Source: Christiangramia flava JLT2011 (GTDB taxonomy: Bacteria; Bacteroidota; Bacteroidia; Flavobacteriales; Flavobacteriaceae). From it: a stretch of 64,000 nt of DNA. Location: assembly GCF_001951155.1 (NCBI RefSeq), contig NZ_CP016359.1, positions 2,318,001 to 2,382,000 on the forward strand. The letters run 5' to 3'. Shown here piece by piece: positions 1 to 8,283 of the stretch. The position numbers and the translations under genes are program-made. The notes beneath the pieces were generated by a model that saw only the letters and a list, made by a program, of their open reading frames with translations, did no database searches and was not told the DNA's origin. Each line of letters begins with the position of its first letter. Within the stretch, counting starts at the first letter, position 1.

Positions 1-1
1 A

Positions 2-634
2 TATATCAGTGGGGTCAAGTTGAGTCCCAAATTTCTGAAAGAGCTGAAAGCCGATTTTCCCGACGTGATTCTGATGGCTGATGGGACCCAATATTTTGGA
101 ACAGAGAGATTTGATTTTGATGATTCCGGTCTGGATGTGGCGCTGAGCAGCTGCTACAAATGGCTCAATGCGGGCTACGGAAACGGTTTTATGCTCTTTA
201 ACGAGAGCGTACAGGGCAAACTTGCTCCCAAACATCTTGGCTTTGGTTCGTTGCAGGGAAAATACAAGGCTCACGAAGGAAATTTTATCGGGAAATTTGA
301 GCCGGGTCATCAGGATACGCTGAACTACGGAAGTATCAAAATAGCGCTCGAAGTCATCAAGCAGAAAGGTATGGATGCGATTGCTACTCAGGTTACAGCC
401 CTAAAGACAATGGCCATGAAGCGTTTTGCTCAGGCTGGCTTGGTCCCGGAATGGATAGCAGAAAGACCAGATTTTTCACCTCTTTTCAATATTAATGGGG
501 ATGAAAAACTGTTTCAGAAACTTCGCGGTGAAGGCATCATTACTTCGCAAAGGGGAGAAGGGATCAGGGTAAGCGTGCATTATTTCAATACTTCTGAAGA
601 CCTGGAACACCTGTTTTCGGTTTTGAAAATCTAA
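2..634 (+). CDS. Class V aminotransferase-fold PLP enzyme (5' end outside window)
   Basis: Partial gene: the frame is open from base 2, so the start lies upstream. The visible part is about 210 residues from the C-terminal half of a fold-type I PLP enzyme of the class V family (relatives include cysteine desulfurases, kynureninases and EgtE). MADGTQYFG supplies the Asp and Gln that contact the cofactor, and SSCYKWLNAGYG carries the expected Schiff-base lysine. The C-terminal subdomain is intact and ends at a TAA. A TTG at 20 is in frame but looks internal. Substrate cannot be told from this fragment. The next genes to the right are an ergothioneine operon on the opposite strand. An EgtE-like C-S lyase role is therefore conceivable but only an inference. 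Confidence 0.8.
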   Translation, partial: YISGVKLSPKFLKELKADFPDVILMADGTQYFGTERFDFDDSGLDVALSSCYKWLNAGYGNGFMLFNESVQGKLAPKHLGFGSLQGKYKAHEGNFIGKFEPGHQDTLNYGSIKIALEVIKQKGMDAIATQVTALKTMAMKRFAQAGLVPEWIAERPDFSPLFNINGDEKLFQKLRGEGIITSQRGEGIRVSVHYFNTSEDLEHLFSVLKI

Positions 635-826
635 AACTTCCGAAGTTAAAAACTATGGAATTATAGAAATTTTGGGATAAAAAACGTTTGCGCATTTTAT
701 CCTTAACCGAAAATTGGTTAAAATTTTTACTGATTCGTAAAAATGAATCTAACTAACTGATTTTTATTGTTTTGTGTTTCTTTATTGATTTTATTTGAAG
801 CGTAGAAAATCACAAAAATTTGCGTC

Positions 827-1117
827 ATGTCAATTACAAAACAATACCTGAAATCCAAGCCGGAGTGTAAGATCACTTTTACTTTTCCTTCTGCTGAAGC
901 CGATCAGGTGGCGGTTGCAGGAGATTTCAATAACTGGGAACCAACTTCTCTGAAGAAATTTAAAAACGGAACTTTCAAGGCTCAAATGAACGTTCCTGTA
1001 GATAGCGAATATCAGTTTAAATATGTTGTAGACGGGCAGTGGACTAATGATGCCGAGGCCGATGGTTACAAGTGGAATGACTTTGCCGCGTCTGAGAACA
1101 GCGTGGTAGTTGTTTAA
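827..1117 (+). CDS. Small glycogen-binding (CBM48/AMPK-like) domain protein
   Basis: A 96-residue protein consisting almost only of an early-set immunoglobulin-like carbohydrate-binding module of the CBM48/AMPK-beta type. Residues around 22-50 (VAVAGDFNNWEPTSLKKF) match the typical V.GDFN.W....L motif, and YQFKYVVDGQW at about 66-76 matches the second strand pair with its sugar-contacting aromatic. No signal peptide or catalytic domain is present, so it is probably a cytoplasmic binder of glycogen-like glucans or an adaptor. Such stand-alone modules are common in Bacteroidota; the partner is unknown. It is monocistronic: 192 AT-rich bases precede it, in which I see no convincing promoter, and it converges on the DUF427 gene. 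Confidence 0.85.
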   Translation: MSITKQYLKSKPECKITFTFPSAEADQVAVAGDFNNWEPTSLKKFKNGTFKAQMNVPVDSEYQFKYVVDGQWTNDAEADGYKWNDFAASENSVVVV

Positions 1118-1139
1118 ATATTCTGATAGTTTGAAAATT

Positions 1140-1170
1140 GGTTAAAGTTGCCTATACGGTGACTTTAACC
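1140..1170. terminator. Possible bidirectional hairpin between convergent genes
   Basis: A perfect 9-base inverted repeat (GGTTAAAGT at 1140-1148, ACTTTAACC at 1162-1170) sits at the junction of the convergent CBM48 and DUF427 genes and covers the last codons of the latter. T-runs on both sides are short, so terminator function is only moderately supported. Confidence 0.4.
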
Positions 1171-1433
1171 CCTTTCCAAAATGCCACATAATTCTCTATG
1201 GGTTTAGCGGCATAGCTTGCCTTCGGATAATACCAGGCGGCATCTTCATTTACCTCCCCCTTTACGTGAAGGTGGAAATAAGCAGCTTTGCCTTTCCATG
1301 CACAGCGAGTTTCCTTCTTACTGTTGGTGAAATATTCCGGTTTTAGGGAATCCATTGGAAAATAATGGTTGCTTTCCACGATGCGGGTTTCCTCACTTTC
1401 CGCGATGACCGAGCCATTCCAGACGGCTTTCAT
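1152..1433 (-). CDS. DUF427 domain protein
   Basis: A 93-residue protein made of a single DUF427 domain: the family pattern of an N-terminal KAVWNGSVIAES, a central CAWKGKAAYFHL, the block AAWYYPKASYAA and the C-terminal YVAFWKG are all present. Biochemical function of the family is unknown. It lies 17 bases after egtD on the same strand and so probably is the third gene of the ergothioneine operon. That co-transcription is an inference from spacing. No signal peptide or membrane segment is seen. Confidence 0.85.
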   Translation of the reverse strand: MKAVWNGSVIAESEETRIVESNHYFPMDSLKPEYFTNSKKETRCAWKGKAAYFHLHVKGEVNEDAAWYYPKASYAAKPIENYVAFWKGVKVTV

Positions 1434-1450
1434 AAACAGGTTTTTGATGG

Positions 1451-2419
1451 TTACTTTCTCCTAAAGATATAATTTTTATAGCAGTTTGCGACGTCATGAA
1501 AGTCATTTTCAATGACCAGCCCCGCATTATCAGCCAGCCATTGAACGATATGATCATCATATTTTTGAGAAATTTCAGTGTGAATACTTTCCCATTTGTC
1601 AAATTTCACTTCCAATTCCAGCGATTTGATTCTAACGGTTTGAGCTGTTTCGCTGACTAAAAAGCTCTTTGCAGTTCCAGTTTCAGGATCATAGGTTTCC
1701 CAATGTCGAAAGGCGTCGAGGTCGAAATTGGCCTCCAGTTCCCTATTGATGCGCTCCAGTAAATTCTTGTTGAATGCTGCGGTGATCCCGGACTCATCGT
1801 TATAGGCATTTAAAATTACCTGCGGATCTTTTTTCTGGTCGAATCCCATGAAAAGCATATCCTCCTTGCTCATTGCGGTTTGGATGTTCTTCAGGAAATT
1901 TACTGCTTCCTTATGAGAAAGATTGCCAATATTACTGCCCAGAACCAAAATGACCTTTTTTCGGCTATTGTATTCTGAAAGTTTTTCCAGGGTTTTAAAA
2001 TAGGTGCCTTGCTGAGGTTTTACCTTTACGGCCGGTAATTCTTTTTTTAAAGATTGCTGAAGATCATCCAGTGCATGCTGGCTGATATCCACCGGTAAAT
2101 ACTGAAAATCATATTCTTTTTTTAGAAGTTCCTTCAGAAGTACTTTAGTTTTTTTTCCATCGCCTGCGCCCAGTTCGATCAGGTCCACACCTTCAGGATG
2201 CTGAAAAGAATCGGCAATTTCTGGCGCATTCATTTCCAGTATGTCGAATTCGCAGGAAGTGAGGTAATATTCCGGCATGTCCATGATTTGCTGAAAAAGC
2301 TTATCGCCTTTTTCATCATAGATGTATTTGGAATAGAGAAACTTCGGGTAGCTGCTCAAACCTTTGTAGGTATCTTCGGCAAATGCCGACTGGAAAGTGA
2401 TCTGTGATTCGTTTTTCAT
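1451..2419 (-). CDS. egtD: L-histidine N-alpha-methyltransferase EgtD
   Basis: A 322-residue SAM-dependent methyltransferase (DUF2260/EgtD family) that trimethylates histidine to hercynine, the first step of ergothioneine synthesis, in the cytoplasm. Diagnostic features are the N-terminal substrate lid region (YPKFLYSKYIYDEKGDKLF, then MPEYYLTSCE), the SAM-binding glycine loop LIELGAGDGKK at about 80-90, and LGSNIGNL in the middle. Length is that of the family. It starts 7 bases after the egtB stop, which supports a shared transcript and paired function: EgtD makes hercynine, EgtB sulfurises it. Confidence 0.93.
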   Translation of the reverse strand: MKNESQITFQSAFAEDTYKGLSSYPKFLYSKYIYDEKGDKLFQQIMDMPEYYLTSCEFDILEMNAPEIADSFQHPEGVDLIELGAGDGKKTKVLLKELLKKEYDFQYLPVDISQHALDDLQQSLKKELPAVKVKPQQGTYFKTLEKLSEYNSRKKVILVLGSNIGNLSHKEAVNFLKNIQTAMSKEDMLFMGFDQKKDPQVILNAYNDESGITAAFNKNLLERINRELEANFDLDAFRHWETYDPETGTAKSFLVSETAQTVRIKSLELEVKFDKWESIHTEISQKYDDHIVQWLADNAGLVIENDFHDVANCYKNYIFRRK

Positions 2420-2426
2420 AAATTTT

Positions 2427-3590
2427 TTATTGAGCGAGCCTTAGCCCGTTGAAATGCCATCGCAGTGGCGCGTGAAAGAAATTTCTGTACGTGTAGCGTT
2501 GGTGATCTCTGGAAGTCGCTACCGATGCACCGCGTAACACTTTTTGGTTGACCATGAATTTACCATTGTATTCGCCCAAAGCACCATCGGCTTTTTGATA
2601 ATTTGGATAAGGAGAATAAGCGCTCTCGGTCCATTCCCAGCGGGAGCCCCATTCAAAATATTTCTGAGCGATCTCCCATTCCTGTTCAGTTGGTAACCTC
2701 ATGCCTTTCCATTGGGCAAAAGCAAAAGCTTCGTAATAGGAAATATGAGTGACAGGAGCTTCTCCGATTAGAGGAACTAATCCGTTTAATGTATACTGGT
2801 GCCAGCTTTGTCCAATCTTATGCCAGTACAGCGGTGACCGGATATTGTTTTGGTTCACCCAGTCCCAGCCTTCTGCATGCCACAAAAGTACTTTCTCATA
2901 ACCGCCGTCTTCAATGAATTCCAAGAATTCGGCATTTGTGACTAGTTTGTTGGAAATCTTGTAATCCTGCAGGTATACCTTGTGAACGCCCAGTTCATTA
3001 TCATAGCTGAAATCATTTGTTTTATGCCCGATTTCATAGACGTCTTCCGGAATTTCAATCCATTTCTTAGGGAAATCTTCAATAGGGTTTTCCCGGAACT
3101 GGTCGTTATATTTGGGAAATAGCGGGTTGTTTCCCAGAATGTATTTGATGTCGTAATACAGCAATTCCTGATGCTGTTTTTCATGATGGCAACCAATTTC
3201 CATGACTCCAAGTGCTTCCGCTGAAAGTTCCTGAGTTTCTAATAGTTCCAGGATTTTATCGGTTACGTAACGGCGGAAATCATAGATCCATTCTACGCTG
3301 GGCCTGGACAGGTTTCCCCGGTCTGTTCGGATCACTTTTTCACCAACGCTTTCGTAATAGCTATTGAAAACATAGGCTGTATGCTCATCAAAAAGCTGGT
3401 GATCTTCCGCATATTTTTTCAGAATAAATTCTTCAAAAAACCAGGTAGTATGCCCCAAATGCCATTTAGGGGGTGAGACATATTCCACGGGTTGTACCAC
3501 ATAGTCTTCAGTTTTAAGGAAGGAACAGATCAGTTCAGAATCTGTTCGGGTTTCCTTGAAAAGTTGAGTGATTTCCTGTTGATTGAGCAT
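2427..3590 (-). CDS. egtB: Ergothioneine biosynthesis sulfoxide synthase EgtB
   Basis: A 387-residue non-haem iron enzyme that joins hercynine to a thiol (cysteine or gamma-glutamylcysteine) with oxygen. The N-terminal DinB-like helical bundle carries WHLGHTTW (residues 43-50) and the iron-binding pattern H-x3-H-x-E at 136-142 (HEKQHQE). The C-terminal FGE-sulfatase-type domain follows from about residue 160 and ends with the characteristic RGASVATSRDHQRYTYRNFF block. First gene of the egtB-egtD-DUF427 operon. No egtA or egtC is present here, so use of free cysteine as thiol donor is possible, but this is inference. A promoter-like box and a hairpin lie just upstream. Confidence 0.92.
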   Translation of the reverse strand: MLNQQEITQLFKETRTDSELICSFLKTEDYVVQPVEYVSPPKWHLGHTTWFFEEFILKKYAEDHQLFDEHTAYVFNSYYESVGEKVIRTDRGNLSRPSVEWIYDFRRYVTDKILELLETQELSAEALGVMEIGCHHEKQHQELLYYDIKYILGNNPLFPKYNDQFRENPIEDFPKKWIEIPEDVYEIGHKTNDFSYDNELGVHKVYLQDYKISNKLVTNAEFLEFIEDGGYEKVLLWHAEGWDWVNQNNIRSPLYWHKIGQSWHQYTLNGLVPLIGEAPVTHISYYEAFAFAQWKGMRLPTEQEWEIAQKYFEWGSRWEWTESAYSPYPNYQKADGALGEYNGKFMVNQKVLRGASVATSRDHQRYTYRNFFHAPLRWHFNGLRLAQ

Positions 3591-3596
3591 AAAAAA

Positions 3597-3628
3597 GAGG
3601 GATACGTTTTAGGTATCTCTCAAATTTA
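3597..3628 (-). promoter_or_regulatory. egtB promoter -7 box overlapped by an inverted repeat
   Basis: On the minus strand TAAATTTG (3628-3621) matches the Bacteroidota -7 consensus TAnnTTTG. No good -33 TTTG is seen at the right distance. Immediately downstream, arms at 3597-3605 (GAGGGATAC on the plus strand) and 3613-3621 (GTATCTCTC) form an 8-of-9 inverted repeat. It would overlap the predicted transcript start, so it could be an operator or a 5' UTR hairpin. The egtB start codon is 6 bases further on. Confidence 0.45.
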
Positions 3629-3696
3629 CAATTTTCAATAGACGAAAAACTTAGGCAGTAGTTAAGGTGTAGTTAAATCCTGAATTTCCATTTTGT

Positions 3697-3727
3697 ACAA
3701 AAAAAGGGACCTGTTTCCAGATCCCTT
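3697..3727 (-). terminator. Intrinsic terminator after the TonB-like pair
   Basis: Ten-base arms at 3704-3713 and 3718-3727 with a 4-base loop (one G-U pair), followed in the minus direction by a run of seven T (3705-3699). Sits 23 bases past the stop of the 3750-4160 gene, so it ends that leftward transcript. Confidence 0.8.
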
Positions 3728-3749
3728 GGATTGTTCATTTCTTAGGATA

Positions 3750-4160
3750 TTAAAAAGTAAGCGGAATAGTGTATTTGATGGCAGTGGCTTTGCCGCCTCT
3801 TTTTCCAGGTGTCATTTTGGGAGCCGCCTCCATCATTCTTTTGGCTTCGGCGTTTAATTGAGGATATTTACCGTCTACAGAATTCACCACAACACGGCCT
3901 TCTTCGTTCACTTCCATTTTGATCGTGACCTTTCCCCTGATATATTCGCCTTTATCATTTTTGGGATATTTGAAATTGGTCTTCACGTGCTGCATGAGCA
4001 TTTTGTTGAAACAGCCATCCTTATCGGCTTTGTTATCACAACCGGGCCAAACGGGTGAAGATTCCTTAATGGTTACGGTATTTCCTTCCACCTTCACATC
4101 TTCCTGAGCATAAGTGGTAATTCCTGCCAACAAAAAGAAGGCGATTAAGATTTTTTTCAT
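3750..4160 (-). CDS. Secreted TonB C-terminal-domain-like protein (paralogue 2)
   Basis: A 136-residue protein if started at the ATG at 4160, which opens a clean signal peptide (MKKILIAFFLLAGITTYAQ); an in-frame upstream ATG at 4193 would add 11 residues overlapping the previous gene and is less likely. The mature part contains SSPVWPGC, a CFNKML block and YIRGKVTIKMEVNEEGRVVV, matching a TonB C-terminal-type fold (energy transducer TonB family). It lacks the membrane anchor and proline-rich spacer of true TonB, so it is probably a periplasmic stand-alone domain; role unknown. It follows its paralogue by 4 bases and is closed by a strong terminator. Confidence 0.78.
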   Translation of the reverse strand: MKKILIAFFLLAGITTYAQEDVKVEGNTVTIKESSPVWPGCDNKADKDGCFNKMLMQHVKTNFKYPKNDKGEYIRGKVTIKMEVNEEGRVVVNSVDGKYPQLNAEAKRMMEAAPKMTPGKRGGKATAIKYTIPLTF

Positions 4161-4164
4161 GGTA

Positions 4165-4542
4165 TTAAAAATTAAATGGGACTGTAAATTCACGGGCGTC
4201 GGGTTCTCCCTGAAGGGTTCCCGGTTCCATTTCAGGTATTTTATTGATCATTTTTTCGGCCGCCGCATTGACCTGCTGATTTTTTCCTTTTATGTCCAGC
4301 ACATTTACTTTACCGTTCTCATCAATTTCAAAACTAACGGTTACTTTTCCGCGAACGTACTCACCCGCGTCATTTTTAGGGTAAACGTAATTTTCTCTAA
4401 CGTGCTGGGATAATTTCTGGTTAAAACATTTCTTTACGTTGCCGCTGTCTTCGCAACCGGGCCAAACGGGTGATGTTTGCTGGGCCTGGGCAAAACCAAT
4501 TCCACCAAGTAAAATGCATGTAATAACTAATAAGCGCTTCAT
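4165..4542 (-). CDS. Secreted TonB C-terminal-domain-like protein (paralogue 1)
   Basis: A 125-residue protein with signal peptide (MKRLLVITCILLGGIGFAQAQ) and a TonB-C-like domain. It is clearly a tandem paralogue of the next gene: both have SPVWPGC, a CFN...L.QHV block, YPKND.GEY.RGKVT and a C-terminal beta strand ending in PF/F. The conserved cysteine pair (WPGC and KCFN) suggests a disulfide in the periplasm. It lacks a TonB-type anchor. The gene follows thyA by 30 bases and may share its transcript. Specific function is not known. Confidence 0.78.
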   Translation of the reverse strand: MKRLLVITCILLGGIGFAQAQQTSPVWPGCEDSGNVKKCFNQKLSQHVRENYVYPKNDAGEYVRGKVTVSFEIDENGKVNVLDIKGKNQQVNAAAEKMINKIPEMEPGTLQGEPDAREFTVPFNF

Positions 4543-4572
4543 AATAATTTGAAAATTTTAAAAATTAAAGAA

Positions 4573-5397
4573 TTACACCGCTACCTTGGCTTTTATGGCC
4601 GGATGCGGATCGTAATTCTCCAATTTAAAATCTTCAAACGTAAAATCAAAAATATCTTCGATTTCTGGGTTCAGTTTCATCTTTGGAAGGGGTCTGGGAT
4701 CCCTGGAAAGCTGCAGTGCTACCTGCTCCATATGGTTGCTGTAAATATGAACATCCCCAAAAGTGTGTACGAAATCTCCCGGCTCGTAACCGCAAACCTG
4801 AGCCATCATCATGGTAAGCAGGGCATAAGAGGCGATATTGAAGGGTACTCCTAGAAAAACATCAGCGCTGCGCTGGTACAACTGGCAGGATAACTTACCA
4901 TCAGCCACATAAAACTGGAAAAAAGCGTGGCAGGGAGGTAGTGCGGCTTTTCCGTTCGCCACATTTTCTGAAAAAGATTTGGAGGTGTCTGGTAAAACCG
5001 AAGGATTCCAGGCCGAAACCATCATTCTTCTGCTGTTAGGATTGGTCTTCAGGGTTTGGATGACTTCCTGGATCTGGTCGATCTCCTCACTGTTCCAGTT
5101 TCTCCACTGGTGACCGTAAACAGGCCCGAGATCGCCATTTTCATCGGCCCACTCGTTCCAGATGCGTACGCCATTTTCTTTAAGATAGTCGATATTGGTA
5201 TCGCCTTTTAAGAACCAAAGCAGTTCATAAATGATCGATTTAAGATGTAGTTTTTTGGTGGTGACCATTGGGAAACCTTCGCTGAGGTCAAACCGCATCT
5301 GGTAACCGAAGACGCTTTTGGTGCCGGTTCCGGTGCGATCGCCTTTTACGGCTCCCTGTTCTAAAACATGCTTTAAAAGATCGTGATACTGCTTCAT
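4573..5397 (-). CDS. thyA: Thymidylate synthase ThyA
   Basis: A 274-residue, full-length thymidylate synthase converting dUMP and methylene-tetrahydrofolate to dTMP and dihydrofolate in the cytoplasm. Seen in the sequence: N-terminal [12 protein letters not shown] (residues 20-31), [10 protein letters not shown] (123-132), the catalytic cysteine C156 in [10 protein letters not shown], and [20 protein letters not shown]. The usual dihydrofolate reductase partner is not adjacent; the downstream neighbours are the two TonB-like genes. A deoxynucleoside kinase (23810-24424) and a nucleoside transporter (6583-8277) elsewhere in the window belong to the same nucleotide economy. Confidence 0.97.
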   Translation of the reverse strand: MKQYHDLLKHVLEQGAVKGDRTGTGTKSVFGYQMRFDLSEGFPMVTTKKLHLKSIIYELLWFLKGDTNIDYLKENGVRIWNEWADENGDLGPVYGHQWRNWNSEEIDQIQEVIQTLKTNPNSRRMMVSAWNPSVLPDTSKSFSENVANGKAALPPCHAFFQFYVADGKLSCQLYQRSADVFLGVPFNIASYALLTMMMAQVCGYEPGDFVHTFGDVHIYSNHMEQVALQLSRDPRPLPKMKLNPEIEDIFDFTFEDFKLENYDPHPAIKAKVAV

Positions 5398-5515
5398 AAT
5401 CAGTCTATTTTCCAGAAAATTTATCCGAATAAAAATAAGAAAACAGGCAAAAAATGAAAGACAATTTCAGAAGGATTCGAAAATAGTTATCAACTTGATG
5501 TGAATTACTGAGGTG

Positions 5516-6487
5516 CTAACAGTCACCGTCAACTGCACAGCGATCGGCGTGATAGGCATTGCGCTCTCCCATCGGTTTTTGTTTGCCTATCGTGGTGTCA
5601 TAACGGGTCTGATGTTCCATTTCAGAATTGATTTCAGCACCCATGAGTACAATAAAAGCGGTGAGAAATAACCAAAGCATGAGAATGGCGACCGCAGCAA
5701 AACTTCCGTAGAGGTCGTCATAGCTGCCAAAATTGCTCACATACCAGGAAAAGGCGATAGAACCGCCAAGCCAGACTAGTGTTCCGAGGAAAGCTCCCCA
5801 GCTCACCCAACGGAAACGGGGACTTCTCCTATTGGGAGCGATCTTGTACACCATGCTGAGGCTGAAAATAAGGATGATTCCCAGGATCACCCAGCGAATC
5901 CAGCCCAGGACGTGTTCGATTTTGGCACCCAGACCAAGTTTTTCGATCAGCAATGGGAAGAATATAACGATGAGTAAGCTGATGAACCCAATCACCACTC
6001 CTCCAAGTGTAAAGACTAAGGTGAGTATGTTCTTTTTGATAAAATGACGGGTTTCCGGCTCATCGTAGGCGATATTGATACCCTGAAACAACGCGCTGGT
6101 TCCCTTATTAGAACTCCAGATACTGATAATTATACTGATAAAAAGCCCCCAGCCAATTTCGTGGTTGGACTGGTTCAGGATCGGGTCCAGGAAATTCATC
6201 AGCATCCCGAAACTTTGTTGCGGTAAAAAAAGTTGAACATGTGAGATCTGTTGTTCAATTCTGGCAGGATCGATCACCAAGGTGTAGACAGATATCGCCG
6301 CGACGATCGTGGGGAAGATAGCAAGGAAAAAATAAAAGGCAACTCCCGCAGAAACGATCTGTACGTTATCTGCCTTCATTTCGTGGAAAACGCGTTTGGC
6401 GATGTCTATCCAGCCTTTCAGAGGGATCTGGTGCGGCCACTGCGCTTCTTCGCCGCGGTAAACGGTCTTGGTTTGATCTTCGCTCAT
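5516..6487 (-). CDS. YihY/BrkB family inner-membrane protein
   Basis: About 323 residues from the ATG at 6487 (an in-frame TTG at 6502 would add five). Six or so transmembrane helices typical of the YihY/BrkB (formerly RNase BN) family are visible, starting with SAGVAFYFFLAIFPTIVAAI near residue 50 and ending with FAAVAILMLWLFLTAFIVLMGAEINSE split over two helices near 265-290. RWVSWGAFLGTLVWL is also family-typical. Function in bacteria is poorly defined; a transport role has been suggested. The C-terminal tail is charged and cysteine-bearing. It is separated from thyA by 118 bases in which I see no clear signal. Confidence 0.88.
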   Translation of the reverse strand: MSEDQTKTVYRGEEAQWPHQIPLKGWIDIAKRVFHEMKADNVQIVSAGVAFYFFLAIFPTIVAAISVYTLVIDPARIEQQISHVQLFLPQQSFGMLMNFLDPILNQSNHEIGWGLFISIIISIWSSNKGTSALFQGINIAYDEPETRHFIKKNILTLVFTLGGVVIGFISLLIVIFFPLLIEKLGLGAKIEHVLGWIRWVILGIILIFSLSMVYKIAPNRRSPRFRWVSWGAFLGTLVWLGGSIAFSWYVSNFGSYDDLYGSFAAVAILMLWLFLTAFIVLMGAEINSEMEHQTRYDTTIGKQKPMGERNAYHADRCAVDGDC

Positions 6488-6582
6488 TTCAGTTGGCGTC
6501 AACTTCAGGTTAGTAGCCGAAAGTTAGAACTAATCGAGTGGCTGAAAGAAAATCAATTTAGAAAGTTTTCTAAAAATTTGGC

Positions 6583-8277
6583 TTAGCCAATGATCATTCC
6601 GGCGATAGTTGCGGAAAGCAGGGACGCAAGGGTTCCCCCGATCAGGGCTTTTATTCCGAATTCGGAAAGGGTTTTACGCTGACCAGGAGCCAGTGAACCA
6701 ATTCCACCGATCTGTATCCCGATCGAAGCGAAATTCGCAAATCCGCAGAGCATATAAGTAGCCATGATGACCGACTTTTCGTACTGAAGACTCAGTGCAT
6801 TTACAGGGTTTTTCAATTCTGCCAGCTGGATGTAACCTACGAATTCACTCGCCGCCAGCTTGATTCCCAATAATTGCCCCATGAGCATGACATCTTCCTT
6901 GGCTACCCCAATAAGCCACATTAAAGGCGCAAAGATCAGCCCGAGGATGGATTCCAGCGAAAATTTGGAATACGGGGTATATTCCGCGATTAAAGAATTC
7001 AAGGTGGTAAGGCCACCAACATACCCGAGAATATAGTTGATCATGGCGATAAATGCGATAAATACCAGTAGCATTGCCGCCACGTTTGCTGCCAGTTTTA
7101 AACCTTCAGTAGTACCATTTGCAATAGCATCCAGGATGTTTGAACCGATGCTTTCCGAAGAAACCGATACGTCTGTATTCACTTTTTCGGTTTGCGGATA
7201 AAGTATTTTTGAAACTACGATCGCACCAGGTGCCGCCATTACTGAAGCGGTCAATAAATGCTTGGCGAACTGCAATCGCAATTCAGGATCGTCGCCGCCC
7301 AGGAAGCCGATATACGCCGCCAGCACACCACCGGCAACCGTCGCCATACCGCCAATCATTACCAGCAGGATTTCTGATCGCGTCATGCGCTCGAGGTAGG
7401 CTTTGATCATTAAGGGAGCTTCGGTTTGGCCAAGGAAAATATTCCCGGCAACGCTTAAACTTTCCTGTCCTGAAATTCCTAAAAGTTTGGTGAGCACCCA
7501 GGCCATTCCTTTTACCACAACCTGGATGATTCCGAAGTAGAAAAGTACCGAGGTTAGTGCGGAAAAGAAAATTACGGTGGGCAGGATCTGGAAAAGGAAA
7601 ATAAAGCCGAAACTGTCGGTATTCATCAGGTCGCCTAATAAAAATTCGCTTCCCGCCATGGTGAAATCGAGGATCAGGACAAAGATTTTTCCAACAAATT
7701 CAAATACTTTTTGAACGATCGTGACTTTCAGGACGCCAATGGCCAGTAGCAGCTGGGCTGCCAGCCCAAGTCCCACGGTTTTCCAGTTAATACCACGACG
7801 ATTGCTGCTGAAGAGGAATGCGATCACAATTAAAGAGAACATTCCCAAAACCCCACGCAGGATGCTGGAAAGAGTGAGCCCCTGGCTGGGAATGATTTCT
7901 TTGGAAACTTCTGCAGGAACTACTTCCTGAACTTCCGGATCCCTCGCCTGAAAATTGAAATTTTCACCCCCCATATTCAAGCTCATGGCATTGTCTTCAA
8001 GTGCTGCAACTCGAACGTGCTGTATGGAATCTTGCGGGAAATTGTAAAAAAGGACCAGTAAATTATTCTGATATAGATAATCGCCTTGGGCAAGTGTATC
8101 TTCTTCTTTTAAAAAACTGAATTTCCCTTCATTGAAATGCAACTCACTGGCACCGCCAAATCGTTGTTGCTGGATGCTGTCGTTTTGCTGGAATTCCCAG
8201 GTTTTGGATATGGTTTGAGAAAGAGCTGATGAGATGGAAAATACGATCAGGAGTAGGGCACACCAGGTTCTGTTCAT
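6583..8277 (-). CDS. Concentrative nucleoside transporter (NupC/CNT) with secreted N-terminal domain
   Basis: A 564-residue protein. Residues from about 150 to the end form a complete CNT/NupC transporter (Na+ or H+ coupled nucleoside uptake): GQTEAPLMIKAYL and the helix-hairpin blocks VAGNIFLGQTE and CGFANFASIGIQIGGIG carry the expected ligand and ion residues. Residues 1-20 are a signal peptide and about 21-135 a soluble beta-rich segment (YFNEGKFSFLKEED-like strands), so the protein has an extra periplasmic domain that classical CNTs lack. It follows the bifunctional-nuclease gene by 6 bases, implying one transcript. A small hairpin (TTGGC/GCCAA) spans its stop codon. Confidence 0.9.
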   Translation of the reverse strand: MNRTWCALLLIVFSISSALSQTISKTWEFQQNDSIQQQRFGGASELHFNEGKFSFLKEEDTLAQGDYLYQNNLLVLFYNFPQDSIQHVRVAALEDNAMSLNMGGENFNFQARDPEVQEVVPAEVSKEIIPSQGLTLSSILRGVLGMFSLIVIAFLFSSNRRGINWKTVGLGLAAQLLLAIGVLKVTIVQKVFEFVGKIFVLILDFTMAGSEFLLGDLMNTDSFGFIFLFQILPTVIFFSALTSVLFYFGIIQVVVKGMAWVLTKLLGISGQESLSVAGNIFLGQTEAPLMIKAYLERMTRSEILLVMIGGMATVAGGVLAAYIGFLGGDDPELRLQFAKHLLTASVMAAPGAIVVSKILYPQTEKVNTDVSVSSESIGSNILDAIANGTTEGLKLAANVAAMLLVFIAFIAMINYILGYVGGLTTLNSLIAEYTPYSKFSLESILGLIFAPLMWLIGVAKEDVMLMGQLLGIKLAASEFVGYIQLAELKNPVNALSLQYEKSVIMATYMLCGFANFASIGIQIGGIGSLAPGQRKTLSEFGIKALIGGTLASLLSATIAGMIIG

Positions 8278-8283
8278 GCTGTA

